Assembly (NCBI GenBank): GCA_034509735.1
Contig: JACGWO010000006.1
Coordinates: forward strand, 387,001 to 451,000
Origin: Sesamum alatum
Taxonomy: Eukaryota; Streptophyta; Magnoliopsida; Lamiales; Pedaliaceae
Reading direction: 5' to 3'
DNA length: 64,000 bases
Shown: positions 36,260 through 48,679 of the stretch, piece by piece
Position numbering within the stretch: position 1 is the first letter of the stretch
Layout: the number at the start of each line of letters is the position of its first letter
The notes under the pieces: model-generated
What the model was told of the DNA's origin: nothing
Databases searched by the model: none
What the model saw: only the letters and a program-made list of their open reading frames with translations
Position numbers and translations under genes: made by a program

Positions 36260-36361
36260 TTACGTTGAGATATCATGTGGGAGTTGTGGTGAATTTTTCA
36301 GTCTCTTACCTTACGTTGAGATATCATGTGGGAGTTGTGGTGAATTTTTCAGTCTCTTACC
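36260..36361 (+). repeat. 51-bp perfect tandem duplication
   Basis: The unit TTACGTTGAGATATCATG... starts at 36260 and repeats without change from 36311. It begins 20 bp from the end of the outer TIR element. Confidence 0.9.
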
Positions 36362-39300
36362 TTAAATGAAGAAGCAAAGCAAAATTCCGCCACTATTATT
36401 ATTTACCTACACTGAATAAGGCCTTTGCCGCCTCCTGTTGTTTGCTTAACGCTTCCGCAAATGAGATAGGTAATACCTAGTATATGTAGTAATAGTGTAC
36501 GCCCATTTCAAGAAATTACTCTATTCATAAACTACATTGCCCCCCAAAATTGTTTATTTGTTTTCGTCTCAAAATATTTGAATTGCTAACAAAAGAAAAT
36601 AAAGCGCATCATAAATTATCATTTAGGTATTTAGTTACTTCTACGTCGATACAAAAAATCAAATACGTAAAATAATCTGTTATCCTCAAGTGAAATAAAA
36701 AAGTATTGGGAAATGATTTTTATGTTGAATAAAAGTAAAAAAGAAAATGAGAAGAGTTTTGGATAAGGTAAAGAATATCTTTTTACTCTAACACCCTATT
36801 TACTTTTTATTATTAGGTTCAATAAGTTGTTCAAGGTGTTTACTTTACATAACGAGCCTTCAGTTTTTATCGTACAAATCATAAATAATTCAGCCCACCT
36901 ATTTAGGTTGATTGAGATATTAAATTCAAACAATTTAAAAAAATATAATATAATAATTACATCATTTTTTTTTATTTTATCATCTATGTAACTTATATAT
37001 CAAAGTAAACAAGTTCTAATTAGGATATGTAAATAGGTAAATAAAGGTAGCTAAACTTGGTGTCAAAACAAAGGTAGGTAAGTTGGTGTCAAAACAAAAG
37101 TAGGTAAATATAGTCTTGAAATTTGAAGAAGAGATGACCTATCTATGTACAAATGGCTACATATCCCCATAAACATACATAAGATAAAAAAATAATAATA
37201 ATAATCAATGGTAGAATTGTTGGTACGTCGCTATTAAAAATTGACCGCGGTAAGTTAGAAAAGGACCAAATATTCTATATATATATATATATATATATTT
37301 ATAAATTATTAAAAGAATTGTGAGGTGGAGATCAATTAAGCTTATCTGTGACCAAAATTATATTATATTTGATTATTATTATTAGGTGGAATCATTGGGA
37401 AAGATGCTGTCCATTGTTGTCCTTATCCATTGAAATTGTGTAATGGTGAATGATTAATGCAGCAGCTCCCCATGCTTTTAATTATTGTTTATGGTGTGGC
37501 CATTGTACTTTGATCAATCATATCATATGTCTTAATTATCTTATCTCTCTTTTAATTTAATTAAAAGCTATTAATGTGTGGGGAATTTTCATTCTAATTA
37601 TTTTCTTTTTGTTTGTGCGCCTTTCTTTCTTTTTTCTTTTTTCCTTTTCGACTTTTATTTAACCATAAAATGTTGGAAACTTTTGGATTTCTTAAGAAGA
37701 TATGTTTTCTGACACCTTAATTTATCAAGGAATATCAGTCCTATTGATGATATATTATCATTTCATTTTTTTACAAAGTAAAGGGAGAATATAAATCGTA
37801 TTTAATCAAGCTTTGACAGTGTATCAGTAATTCAAAACATAGAATGAATTGCATGCATAAATTTCTATATTTTCTTCCCTTTTTTCTTTTTAAGAATTTA
37901 AGGATTATTTGCTGTATCCAGTTTCCAAATACGTTTGAAGCTTAATTACATCTACCTTCATTTTCAATTTTCAAGTTTAAAAGCAGTGATAAAAATGAAA
38001 TCATGTCTATTTTACATGTTCGTATTGAAAATATTTTATTATTAGCGTTATGTCAATCATTACCTTTTTTATATATTTATATGCGTACAAGAAAATTTCA
38101 ATTACTAATTATATAAAGTAATAATATATTTTTTTATGATACTTTAATACGACGTTACTAACAATTCTAAATCAATGAAACATATAACTATCAATTTAAT
38201 TTGAATAAAAAAAATGATTTGATGCCACTAATAATAAAAATAATAATATTATCATTTTCACCAAATATATTAATTTGATACCACGAATAACATAAAATAT
38301 AATCTAATAAACTAATTCAAATTATTTTCTATTTTCACAAAAAAGAAATCTAAATAAAATTAAAGATATATATTATCACTAAAAACCGAAAATTGAAAAC
38401 GAAAGTCACAAGCAAACAAACATGGGCGAAGTCTGTAGCATTAGCAACGTCAGTTGAGGGTAGGTTTTTTGTTTGTATGGCTCCTAATTCCAGTTCATAT
38501 GACTTTCAGCGTCATTTATTAACAGTTATCAACTTACAAAAAAATCATAATATATAATATTTTATATAATATAAAATATAAATGATAATAAGCTCATATG
38601 TGTAAAATTATGAATAATTATTACCTTAAGATTGTGGAGTAATCTAGAGTTATGATGAGCATATTGTTTTGATGTGGTAAGAAGAACGATGGTGTTGGTG
38701 TGGAAAACAGCTGGCAATGTCACGTTTGATAGCGAAAGAAACCGCAGAGGACCACTTTTTCTTTTCTCCAATACAAAAATTCTGACATCCACATCCTCTT
38801 TCTTTTTGTATGTTCTTACCATTAAACCCCCCTACCCGCCGCAAACCATGCATCTATTTATCCTATCCCCCCCTCTCTTTTCCAAAATTAAAAGAAAAAG
38901 AGATTTATTCAAATTTTGCTTTTTTTGATAAATTAATTATTCATATATGTATATTATAAACTTGTCACATAATATAAAAATAAGTGAATTTAACTATTAC
39001 GATATTCAAATCATAATATTTTGTACATTCTTAATCGAATTAGACGTTGATAACAACTTATCACATTCACTTAAGTTGTATTTGGATTGAAAGATTTGAA
39101 ATTATCTTTTATAACAATTCCTTTGAATTTGTTTGGATAATTTCGAATTTAAAGGATTTGAAATCCTTTTATTCAAATTTTGAACTATGTTTTGATAACT
39201 ATGGATGGATTTCAAATTCTTCTCAAATGAAGTCATTTGAAATTATTTCTCTAAATCCTTCCTTCAAATTCAAATCCTTCCTTATATAATATACGATTCT

Positions 39301-40982
39301 ACCAGTATAACAACATTCTTTTATTTGGTTAATTACTAATCAAGATCAGTTGATATGTAAGCAAAACATAATTTTGTTGAATTTAAAGTTGCAAATAAAT
39401 GAAGGAATGGAGAAGTCCATACATGCATGTATTGATGTTTACTTTTAGAACATGATATATAGGAGAAAAAGATTAGAAATTACTAAAGCCACTCAGTTTC
39501 AGCTAACTTCACACTGAGCTCATGAACAAAAGGCAGGCATCAGGTAAAAAGAGAGTGAACGCCTCTTTTCTCTGAATTTTCCTCAAATAGAATAATTGAG
39601 TCGGGACGGACCATCCAGAACCCGACACGTGGGGCCATTTTTTCTGTCCATAATTAGGAGGACTGGCTCGACGTTTCCAGAGGGTTCTTGAACCGTTAGA
39701 GAAACGTTTTTTCTTTTGGATTTTCTTTATATTAATCATCAACAATAATTGTGAGGGTTATATATCTTTCTTTCCCGTTTGCTGCCGTCAGTCACAGTGA
39801 AGCTAACTCAACACCAAGCGCACGTTAATATTCATGTCCCCATCTATTTTGCTTGAAACTGACTTCTCACTGTTCTGAACAATTTCAATTTTCTATGGTT
39901 TTTGCAATGACTATAATGCCCTCCTCTTCTTTTTTGTCGAAACACGGGTTCAAATTGCTTTAACCCGGAGTAGTCAAATTGCATGGTTACAGTGATCGAG
40001 TTGAATAATATTTTAAAATAATTTTATATAGAGAATATTTTTTTCAACAATCCATTTTATTTGATCGAAATAGTCATATTGAACTTATTAGTTATTAATA
40101 TTTATTAAAATAAATAAATAAATAATGTAAGGATGTGCATGAATATGCAGAATACATAGCGTATAAGAGTAAAAGTGGTGTGTCAGACATTAATGCATAA
40201 TCAATGAAAAATCATGTCATTTAAATAACACTGGAACAATGAAGAGATATCTTAATATTACTTGTAGAATATAATCTACCAACAAATCAAGACCACATTC
40301 ATTAATTAAAAGGGAAAATTGAAATTCATTAATTGTGCATAGAACACGCATATTAGTAGGGTAGTCCAAATATTTTGAGGTCGCAAGAATATGAAGAGGT
40401 TGGTTTCCAGCAAAATATAGGTGTAGTTGGGTGGAATGAAATGAATAATATGGACGGGGTGGCAATGAAATTTCACAATTATTAGTGCAATATCATTATT
40501 GTCATGATCATATATATTATTAATAGATATGAGGCCAAGCCGAAATCGGAAATGTTAGCTAGTGGTGTTGTCATATGACAATTGACATGAGCTAGCTTGA
40601 CCTTGACGGAATATCCCTCACCACATGTGCTGAGGCTGAGCTGCAAGAACTTGACAACCAAATCTTTTTATGAAGAAGCAAAATCGAAAAATGATTCTGC
40701 TGCAGTTTGTTTGGGCTGAGGTGAATATGGGGTGGGGATATAACTAGAATATTCCGCCTCATTTTCCCATCTTTATAACAAAATTTCATAACCAGTTGCT
40801 GTAGCTTTCGAATCATTTCTATGTTGTTAAACCAAACTTATTATTATGATACCATGTTTCTGATAATATATATCCCTTCTCCATGAACTGTTTATTTAAT
40901 TATATATGTTGTTGATTCAATATAAACAAGATTATCTTTCATTCCTCACTTCTGTAATTTAAGCTTGGTTTAAGTGTGGTGT

Positions 40983-41107
40983 AAAGAATACAGTGCTGAC
41001 TTTTGCTGATTAGGAAAACAATTACAACCTTAAAGAAATTCCGCTTGTGATATAAAGTAATAAAAGCAAGCTGAGTAGGTCTAAAATTGACCTACACTGT
41101 ATTCTTT
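40983..41107. repeat. Inverted repeat able to form a hairpin
   Basis: AAAGAATACAGTG at 40983-40995 is exactly complementary to CACTGTATTCTTT at 41095-41107. Within it GTAGGTC/GACCTAC forms a second 7-bp stem (41076-41096). No known small RNA was recognised. Confidence 0.5.
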
Positions 41108-41860
41108 TCTCGTACTGTGTTCAACTAAACCCAGTTTACACGCACAGACGATATACAATGTATTTCATGCTAACATTGTTGGCTCGTCATTGACGGATTG
41201 TTAAGAGCAATATAGAATGGAGAAATGTAAAAGGGCCGAGAAACAATCACCATAAAAAATTAAGGCCCACAAACAGAGCATCCAATCTCCTTGGCTCACC
41301 CGATTGTCAGGCCCGGCCTATATACTATTGGGCCTGAACGCTACTAGATATGCCTACCAGCCCATAATGTATAGTTCTGTGGTTGTGAAAGCTACTGCGC
41401 AGCCACTTGAAGTCATTTTCATTATTCCTTTTGCAAAGCTGAAATCTTTTTCCTGTTAATGCTGGGAAGAAATTTGTGCTGCTAAATCGTCACTTCTCCG
41501 ACTTCGTGCGCCACATGCTAGAACGCAACTTTATCTCTAGACAGCAATATTTCGTCATGCTCAGGAGACAACCCAATGCTCCATTATCCACCACATTCTA
41601 GTTGTTTAAGCAAATTTAAAGGTATAAACACGGATTAATTAAAGGGACTACAGATAACATACTCAAGAAATTAACATAACCACCAAATGACACATTCACA
41701 ACATGTCATCACAGAATGATAAGGTTCAAATTTGATGAACCATAGGTAGAATTGGAACTTTTTCATCAGAACAAAATACCACATATTTACTAGCAGCAGT
41801 TTTCCACAGAAACTATCAGGAACAAAGGAAAACTACCAACTTATAGACATCATTAAGGCA

Positions 41861-43283
41861 TCACTCAAATGCCCATGCATTTTCCCTGCGAACCTCCTCT
41901 TCCTCTTCTGGAGTAAAGTCGTTTTTAATATTGAAAGTCTTACGAATTTCCTCTGGTGTCTTCCCTTTGATCATGTCGGCAACAGTTTGACAGGTAAGGT
42001 CAAGCAGGCTCTTGATATTGAGATAGTTTGCAGCCTGAAGAAAATTGCACAGTTCATCAAAAACAAGAAATTGAAGCTATTCAAGCAATGTATTAATGAA
42101 ACTCTACCTTTTTTACAAGAAAGGTGCCAAGAGCATAACTGACAAAGGTATATTTGTCGAGTACATACTTATATGATGATCAACATACTGAGAGATGATA
42201 AGGGCGCAAAAAATTCATATCCAGGAGTCAATTATAAGAGTCTAATTCATACCATGTAATTAGCACTATTGTGTTACCAATAGTTGCATTGCTTTCCCCA
42301 TTGGAATAAACAATTAAGACTATCAAGCATCCATTTAAGGGGGAAATAGTCAATTAAATGAAAGCCATCACGTGACCCCTAAAAGACAATGAAGCTGATA
42401 AAGAAAAACTTAAGTTACAATAAAACTATGTACTTAATCAAACAAGAGAAACTGAGAAATCAAACTAACATTATATAAGCCCAGGGAAAAAACATGGCGA
42501 CTTTGGAAAGATTGAAACAATAATGAAAATAATCTAGCACAAAGCTTATGCAACAGCAAGATATCCAAATGTCAATATAGATATGAAAAATACACATTCC
42601 TAGAAAGCGCAGAAAGATTTATTGAGTTCTTCACACATTTAATCATGCATAACGCAGAAAAACAAGCAAGAGCAAGCCAAACAGGTTAATTCAGAGTCCA
42701 ATAAATCCACAGCTAAGGGGAGAGAACTACAGAGACCACAATAAAAATGTAAAACCAACAAAAATGACTTGAAACAACTAAGACAAAATACGCAATCTAA
42801 ACAGGGAATATTTGAAAAACAACAAAACCAAGGGCAACACAATCAAACTCGACAGGAATAAATCATGAAGGGTGAAAACAGCATTGCGCTTCCAATAACA
42901 AGAGACTGCAGGAAGACGGCGGAAGAACCAAAACAAAGCTGACATACCAAAATCAGGTCAAACAGGGTGCCCTGATCGACCTTCACAAACTCAGCATCAA
43001 ACGCCTTCAAATCCTCGTCGACAACCTTGTCAGCCGGCGTCAGAGCGCCGTCGGCGTTAGCCTTGGCTGCGGCGTCCACGTGGCGCTTGCAGTACTCAAT
43101 CACCTTCGCGAGGATCTTCGAAGTAACGTTAGGCAACGGGATGCTGGTGTCGGCGCAGTTGTCCTCGATCATGTGCTTTATAGTCTGTGACTCGACGGCA
43201 ACCGCCTCCTCCACCTCGAACGTCTCACCGTCGGAGCTCTTCAGAACAATCATCTTTGCAGATGCGGCGTCCCCGGACGACAT
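41861..43283 (-). CDS. SKP1: SKP1-like protein (SCF ubiquitin ligase adaptor)
   Basis: Adaptor that links F-box proteins to cullin 1 in SCF ubiquitin ligases, in nucleus and cytosol. Two minus-strand exons, 43283-42948 and 42034-41861, give 169 aa. The N-terminal BTB/POZ-like half runs from [20 protein letters not shown] to EYCKRH. A lysine- and aspartate-rich linker (about residues 65-95) follows. The C-terminal helices, [19 protein letters not shown] and [20 protein letters not shown], bind the F-box, and the protein ends in the invariant WAFE. The single 913-bp intron splits the gene at DLILA-ANYL, the standard position in plant SKP1 genes. A GA-repeat (43323-43336) and AAACCCTAA (43310-43318) lie just upstream of the ATG, and a TATA-like ATTTATA at 43412-43418. 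Confidence 0.96.
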
Positions 43284-44651
43284 GATTTACAGATCGACGG
43301 ATTTCAGAAAACCCTAATCCTAAGAGAGAGAGAGAGGTAATGGAAGACAGAAAGATAGTGCTGCAGTGATAGGAGCAACAAAGTAAAGTAGAAAACTCGA
43401 TCGTGAGTTCTAATTTATAGAAGTTAAAGCGTCGATTCTGTTCTGTGAGCTACTGAAGGCGACTTCTCCATGTTTTAATGAAGTAAAAAGCGTTTTAGGT
43501 CGAAATAGGAAACGGCGGAAAAAGAAATTAGCAGGAAGCCCCTGGGTACTTTCCTTTGCTTTCTACTAGGTCCTTACTTCTTTGTAATAATTTCAATCAA
43601 GTCCTTGATTTTGTTCACTTTCAATCAATTTTAGTAATAGCTAAATAGGAGATAAATAAAAAAAATTATTAAATATTTTTTTGCTAATATCAGCAAATTT
43701 GGTAAATTTTAACTAACGGGTGGTCTATTTATTAAATAGAAACAAACGTTAACATCAATGATATGAGATGAAATTTCCCAAATCACATGAAGTATATGTG
43801 CAATTACACCAAACCTCGTAAAGGACAATATAATTATTTCTTTATTTTATTTAAGAAAAAAATTATACTATAACGTATGTATATTCGATAAAATAAATAA
43901 TACAGTAAAATTTGAAATTGAAATAGAAAACCAACTTAGGATCCTTGTAATTCAAGTACTTCAAGAATTCTGCATTGCATTTGCTAAATTTCTTCACTTT
44001 TCCATTTTTCTCATAAATAAAAGTAAAAATACCATCAAAATGGAGAGCGTTACAGAACAAATATTCAAAATCTGCAGCTACCAAATCCCTTTTAGTCCAC
44101 TCTTTTGAATTGTTTTAAAGAAAGAAGAACTATTATGAACATCACTTTCTTGTATTAGGTCTCATAGTCTTTCTGGCTGTAATAATCCCACCTCATCAAA
44201 TGCATGATTGATGAGTTGACACTATTAATTAATACTTATATGGAAAAATTGTTACCCGAATCAAATTTGATGGAACCAAAACCAATCCAATGTTAGAATA
44301 GGTGTATCACACTTGCTATGTAATTGGTTACATTTCTTGAACTATACACTAATCACACAACAAATGTATTACACTTATCATGTGATTAGTTTAAGTTTGT
44401 TCGAACCAGATCCAAATTAAAATTTTCTAAATTTATACACATTCGACTCATATAAGTATTTTTCGATTATTACTATTAGTAGAACTTTAGGCCAAAAGCC
44501 AAAAGGAGCTCCCATAAAAGATAACATGACTAAATATACAGTGTCGTGAATAATTCGTAAAACGAAGATACAAACTATTTGAGTTTTCTTATCAGTGAAA
44601 AGACCCTCTCAACAAATACAATCTGCATATTTCCTGGAGAGGCCGCCTTCT
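43284..44651. other. SKP1 promoter and spacer with a MITE-like segment
   Basis: The SKP1 promoter is within 43284-43500. About 43560-43860 begins and ends with the ACTTT/GTAATT style words seen in the element at 60114-60476. Its right half (from ATATCAGCAAATTTGGTAAA to CAATTACACCAAACC) is alignable with 60310-60470, so this is a diverged copy of the same family. The rest is AT-rich with no gene. Confidence 0.45.
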
Positions 44652-47269
44652 TCACAGCTTTGAAACAGGCAAGCCTGCAAGAAAGTTAAAGGAACTTGTA
44701 TTGATCAGGAAACTCCAAAACAATCATGACAAGAACTCACAAACGTTGTTGTGAGCTGTAATATCATGTTACTTAGTTACCTAAAGCTTTCGAATTCACG
44801 ATGCTCGGGCAGGCAGCAGGTGGTGGAGCATTCTCGTTCAGGAACGGTTCCACGCGGTTTGGATCGGACCAAATGGGGTATCCTTTTATTTTTCCCTGTA
44901 CGATAGAACAAGAAAAGATAATGCTGGTTGTCATAAACAAGAAAATCAAGAGAGAAACAGGCTTTCTAGTATGAGTTTTGAAGACATCATACCAGGACAT
45001 TTAGTGCAGCCAGTGTTGCCATTCCTTCACGAGTCCACTGCACATATATACAGCATGGAAACATAAAGTTTCGCCAAAACAGGCAGCTAATTATGTGGTA
45101 GGAAGCAAAGAATTACCTTTGAAGCAGAGGCTATGTGAGGCACAACGATAGCGTTCTTCATTTCCCCAAGCCCAGGTTTCATGTATGGCTCATCCTGATT
45201 GAAACTTATTGCATCAGAACGCATTTTGTTGTACTTAAAATCTGATATACGACACACATGTGATGAGAAAAGATGAAGTCTCCATGACCGGTTACCTCAA
45301 AGACATCAAGGCCAACACGGAACATAGGATTTGCTTTCAAATGCTCGACAAGAGCTACCTCGTCAATAACAGGTCCCCTGCTGCAGTTTATGAGGATGGC
45401 TTCCTGTGTAAGAAATTTGCAAGAATATCAAGTTTTCAAGATCATAGTTTTCGACTAATTCAACTAATGAGTAATATTTTTACGAATGCATTGCCTTCTT
45501 CATCATAGCAAGCCTTTCTTTATTGACAAGATGGTAAGTTGTTTTGTCCAGCACTGGATGAAGGCTTATCTGCAAAAGCATCAAAATAGACCCTGCTTTT
45601 AACATAGTTCATCCAAATACTCTGCAGAAATAAAGGGTTGCTCAAGTCACCAGATGGAAAAGCTTACCACATCAGCCTCTCGGAGCACCTCATCCATTGT
45701 TGAGGCCCGTTTCCATGTGACGGGCTGTTCACCATTGGCTTTCAGGAACTGCCCATAAGCTGCAATTTGAAGATAAACTGTAAGTATTTGTTGTCAGCTG
45801 GAAGAGTGAGTAAACTGGCACATCGTCTAAAACATGCCTGTGACGAACTTTTCAAGACGAGTGGATTGGTAGAGATCATAGTAGATTAAGTTCATTTTGA
45901 ACCCTTCAACCTGTTTCAGAAGCATCGATTTTCCCACATCAGCATTGTAATTATTGCAAGAAAGCAAAGGAACTGATCTGTTTTTCGATTAACTAAGGAA
46001 AAAGAGAGAACAAATAATGGCTGCAATTATAGTTGAGAATATTAGAGATCTACAAGCAAAATTTGCTCAAGCGATGTGGATTCTGATCATCGCCCACGAC
46101 ATATTTAAGTGGACGGGACAATGGGAAATTACCATCATTCTAGCATAAGCAGAACCAATGCGACCAGCTCCAATCACACCGACTGTTTGTCCTTTAAGCA
46201 AGTTCCCAACAAAACTACAAAGGAAATCAGCCTAATCAAGTTGTTGCACTGACAAAAGAAACGTCCATTCGATTACACACATGGATGAGTAACAAACTGC
46301 GGAAACTAATTAAGGAAAAACGAGAAATCATACAGATGAGGAAGCCATCCATCATATAAGCCAGCCCTCATGAATTCATCTGCTTCAACAATTCTTCTTG
46401 CTGCCGATAAAGAAAGTGAAGCTGCTAACTCAGCTGTAGTCTCAGTTAGTACTCCCTGATCAAAACAAATATCAGAATAAGTCCGAGGAAAGTTGACAAT
46501 TACTTAGTAGAATATGCATTCGAGTGAGCATATATCTCATCAGAACTACCAAACGATGCAAAAACAGAATTAGTGCGCCTGCTACGGAATAAGCAACTAA
46601 GGTTCATCTGTACTAATAATTACTCAATGTAAATCAAGAATTACCAGTTCATTCATATGATTGATATGTAAGAAAACAACAAGAAGTTGTATATACAAAG
46701 AAGAAAGTCTCACAGGTGTATTTCCGACAGCAACACCGTACTTATTAGCAGCATTGACATCAACATTGTTGTACCCGACAGCCATATTGCTGAATGCTTT
46801 GCCTCCTGCTCTGCTCAATGCAGAAAACAACTTCTCCCCCCAATCTTCAGTCAGCTGAAAACACCCCAAAAAGACTTTATTAAATCAAACATCATTAACA
46901 TAGCCCAAAACCCAACTCAAGAAACTTTCAAATCAACCGAAAAGAACATTAAAAATGAAGTAAAATCTTATGTGTGTGAGTTTTACCTGTCCAATGACTC
47001 CATCACACTTATCACCAATCAAAGAAATGATGTCCTCAACAGACAAAATGGTTTTCTTCTGCGTGCAAATCTGCAAATGAAAGTAGAATGATGATCAGAA
47101 CAAAAGGAGAAGAAGTTGGGCATGAGAAACTGCAAGAAAAAATTACTTCGAGACGACAGTCTTGTTCGATCAAGAGATTAATCCATCGGGTTCCCGGCAT
47201 AGGTTTGGTGCTGACAACTCTGTATTTCCCATTAGGATTGTAGACCTCAACCTGCAGTGGTTTCGCCAT
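44652..47269 (-). CDS. HPR1: Hydroxypyruvate reductase, peroxisomal (HPR1)
   Basis: NADH-dependent D-2-hydroxyacid dehydrogenase that reduces hydroxypyruvate to glycerate in the photorespiratory cycle, in leaf peroxisomes. Thirteen minus-strand exons: 47269-47147, 47070-46987, 46854-46714, 46455-46334, 46214-46133, 45910-45838, 45759-45668, 45569-45495, 45403-45296, 45194-45117, 45037-44993, 44895-44781 and 44674-44652. They give 386 aa, the length I recall for the Arabidopsis enzyme. The NAD-binding motif is GAGRIG (172-177). The catalytic triad is Arg273 (NCSRGP), Glu302 (DEP) and His320 (VVPHIAS). The last three residues, SKL, are a type 1 peroxisomal signal, encoded by a final coding exon of 23 nt. 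Two introns (after residues 215 and 264) need GC donors (ACAG|GCATGT and AAG|GCAATG). Keeping the last intron would replace LPVSKL by Asn-stop. Confidence 0.97.
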
Positions 47270-47393
47270 TACTGAGACTGTCTGTCTTCTTACGTCAGTT
47301 GTTCTGGTCAAGTGCAAGTTTAAAGCTTCTGGTCCTCTGTTTTGGAGTGGATATACAATTCTTGATCCTATGTGGGACGGACCATTATAAAGA

Positions 47394-47402
47394 GTTGATT
47401 CG
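47394..47402 (-). promoter_or_regulatory. Possible TATA box of HPR1
   Basis: The minus-strand sequence CTTTATAAT lies about 125-133 bp before the HPR1 start codon, the only good TATA match at a suitable distance. Confidence 0.4.
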
Positions 47403-47854
47403 TGGGCGTATGATCAAGTCTTGAACGGCGTTGATGATGATGCACATGGTTGTGGTGAGGTTGATGCAGCAGTGGATTGCAAAATGGGAAGAGGGTATTA
47501 TGGGCCTCTCGTTTGTTATAAGATAATGAAATTTGTAGGCTGGCGACACGTAAGAAGGAACCTATCTTTTCTGCTAAATGACAAGTTTAGAACTTGTGCT
47601 CTGCAAATTTTGAGCCACTTCTCTCCTGTGGCTGCCAATTCCCATCACCTCTCCCACAACACAATTTTTCTACTTGATGAACAGAGTACTAATCCTCTCA
47701 CCTTTAACGTCATGTTTGATATGTGATTAGTCACTAGTTCAAACAATTTTTTAATTTAATTGAAATTTTTTAATTAAAATCGAGTTTGCTTGAACCTGAA
47801 CAAATTATACTGCAAGCGCAATACATTTGTACCTGAATAGATATATGCCGCACT

Positions 47855-48030
47855 AGCCCAATTAGCAAGTAACATTGAAATTGGCGGCCCATTAGAGATG
47901 GGCTTCATCTTATATTGACAGTCCAGTTTGAAAGCTTTGTCCCAAAGGGGCCCAATTAAACAACATCCATAGGCCCAACATTGTAGTTTGCCGAGGAAAA
48001 AGATTGTAATTTAGAGTTTGTAGAAGCCCA
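47855..48030. promoter_or_regulatory. Cluster of six site II (TGGGCC/T) motifs between divergent genes
   Basis: AGCCCA at 47855, GGCCCA at 47886, TGGGCT at 47899, GGCCCA at about 47948, GGCCCA at about 47972 and AGCCCA at 48025. They fall midway between the divergent HPR1 (start 47269) and the UreH-like gene (start 48680). The element could serve either or both; sequence alone does not decide. Confidence 0.5.
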
Positions 48031-48679
48031 ATCATAGTAAGTAGTTAAGTAAGAAGACAAGGTGAAGATTCGTCCACCCTATATCTAACGACACATTGTC
48101 GACATTTTCTCATTATTATTTCCCAATTGGACAAAAAAAAGTCTATGGAGAGAAAAGATAGTGTTTTGTTAAGATTTGAAAAGTAGGAAGATATGTGAAA
48201 GCCACCAAACCCATATGCATTAAGAGTGGACTCAATTAGGCCACACCTTCTTCCATCCTCAATTACTCCAAACACTTGCATCAAATGCTTCCTTTTTTTT
48301 TTATTTAATAAATTGATTTTAATTGAATTGTAAGTTTCACAATTGATATTAAAACAAAATTATTATAATTAGTTAATTTTTAGTATTCAATAAATAAATA
48401 AATATCCCATATTTATGGGATTTGAGTATGCAAGCTAGCAATAGAAGAACAAAATCAAGTGAATATAAAGTAAGAAAAAATTGAAGATACAGTTGAAACT
48501 GCCAACGTTGAAATTCTTGGATTACTTGTAGAGAGAGAGAGAGAAGAGAGAGAGGGTAGGTACTATCTTTATCCTTTCCAGTTTCCACCCTCTACGTCTT
48601 TCTCTTTCCCCCCCCCCCCCAACTCTAATAAAGGGAGAAAATATTGGAAAAGCGTAAAGAATCGTCAATTATTTCAAAA

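Larger units (their letters stand above)
34301..41860. other. 7.5-kb gene-poor AT-rich spacer
   Basis: No gene is supported between PIP2 and SKP1. It contains the PIP2 promoter, the elements listed at 34505-36233, a 51-bp duplication, a (TA)n tract (about 37276-37299) and a hairpin at 40983-41107. The AT-rich stretch 39050-39300 repeats the word GATTTGAAAT in both orientations and may be another decayed inverted-repeat element. SKP1 3' sequence lies at the far end. Confidence 0.55.
47270..48679. other. Divergent intergenic region HPR1 / UreH-like gene
   Basis: 1.4 kb with the HPR1 TATA candidate and the site II cluster. A GA-repeat (48532-48554) and a 13-C run (48608-48620) lie shortly before the UreH-like start. 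A 101-codon frame at 47421-47726 resembles nothing known and is probably chance. Confidence 0.5.

Noticed and set aside
40590..40780. Possible microRNA precursor with repeated CGGAATAT words
   Set aside because: Arms do not pair over a useful length and no known microRNA sequence was recognised.
47421..47726. 101-codon open frame between HPR1 and the UreH-like gene
   Set aside because: No recognisable domain, no splice or codon support, and it overlaps the HPR1 promoter.
48644..48679. Twelve-codon upstream extension of the UreH-like protein
   Set aside because: It starts with TTG and has no ATG; the ATG at 48680 leads straight into a good transit peptide.
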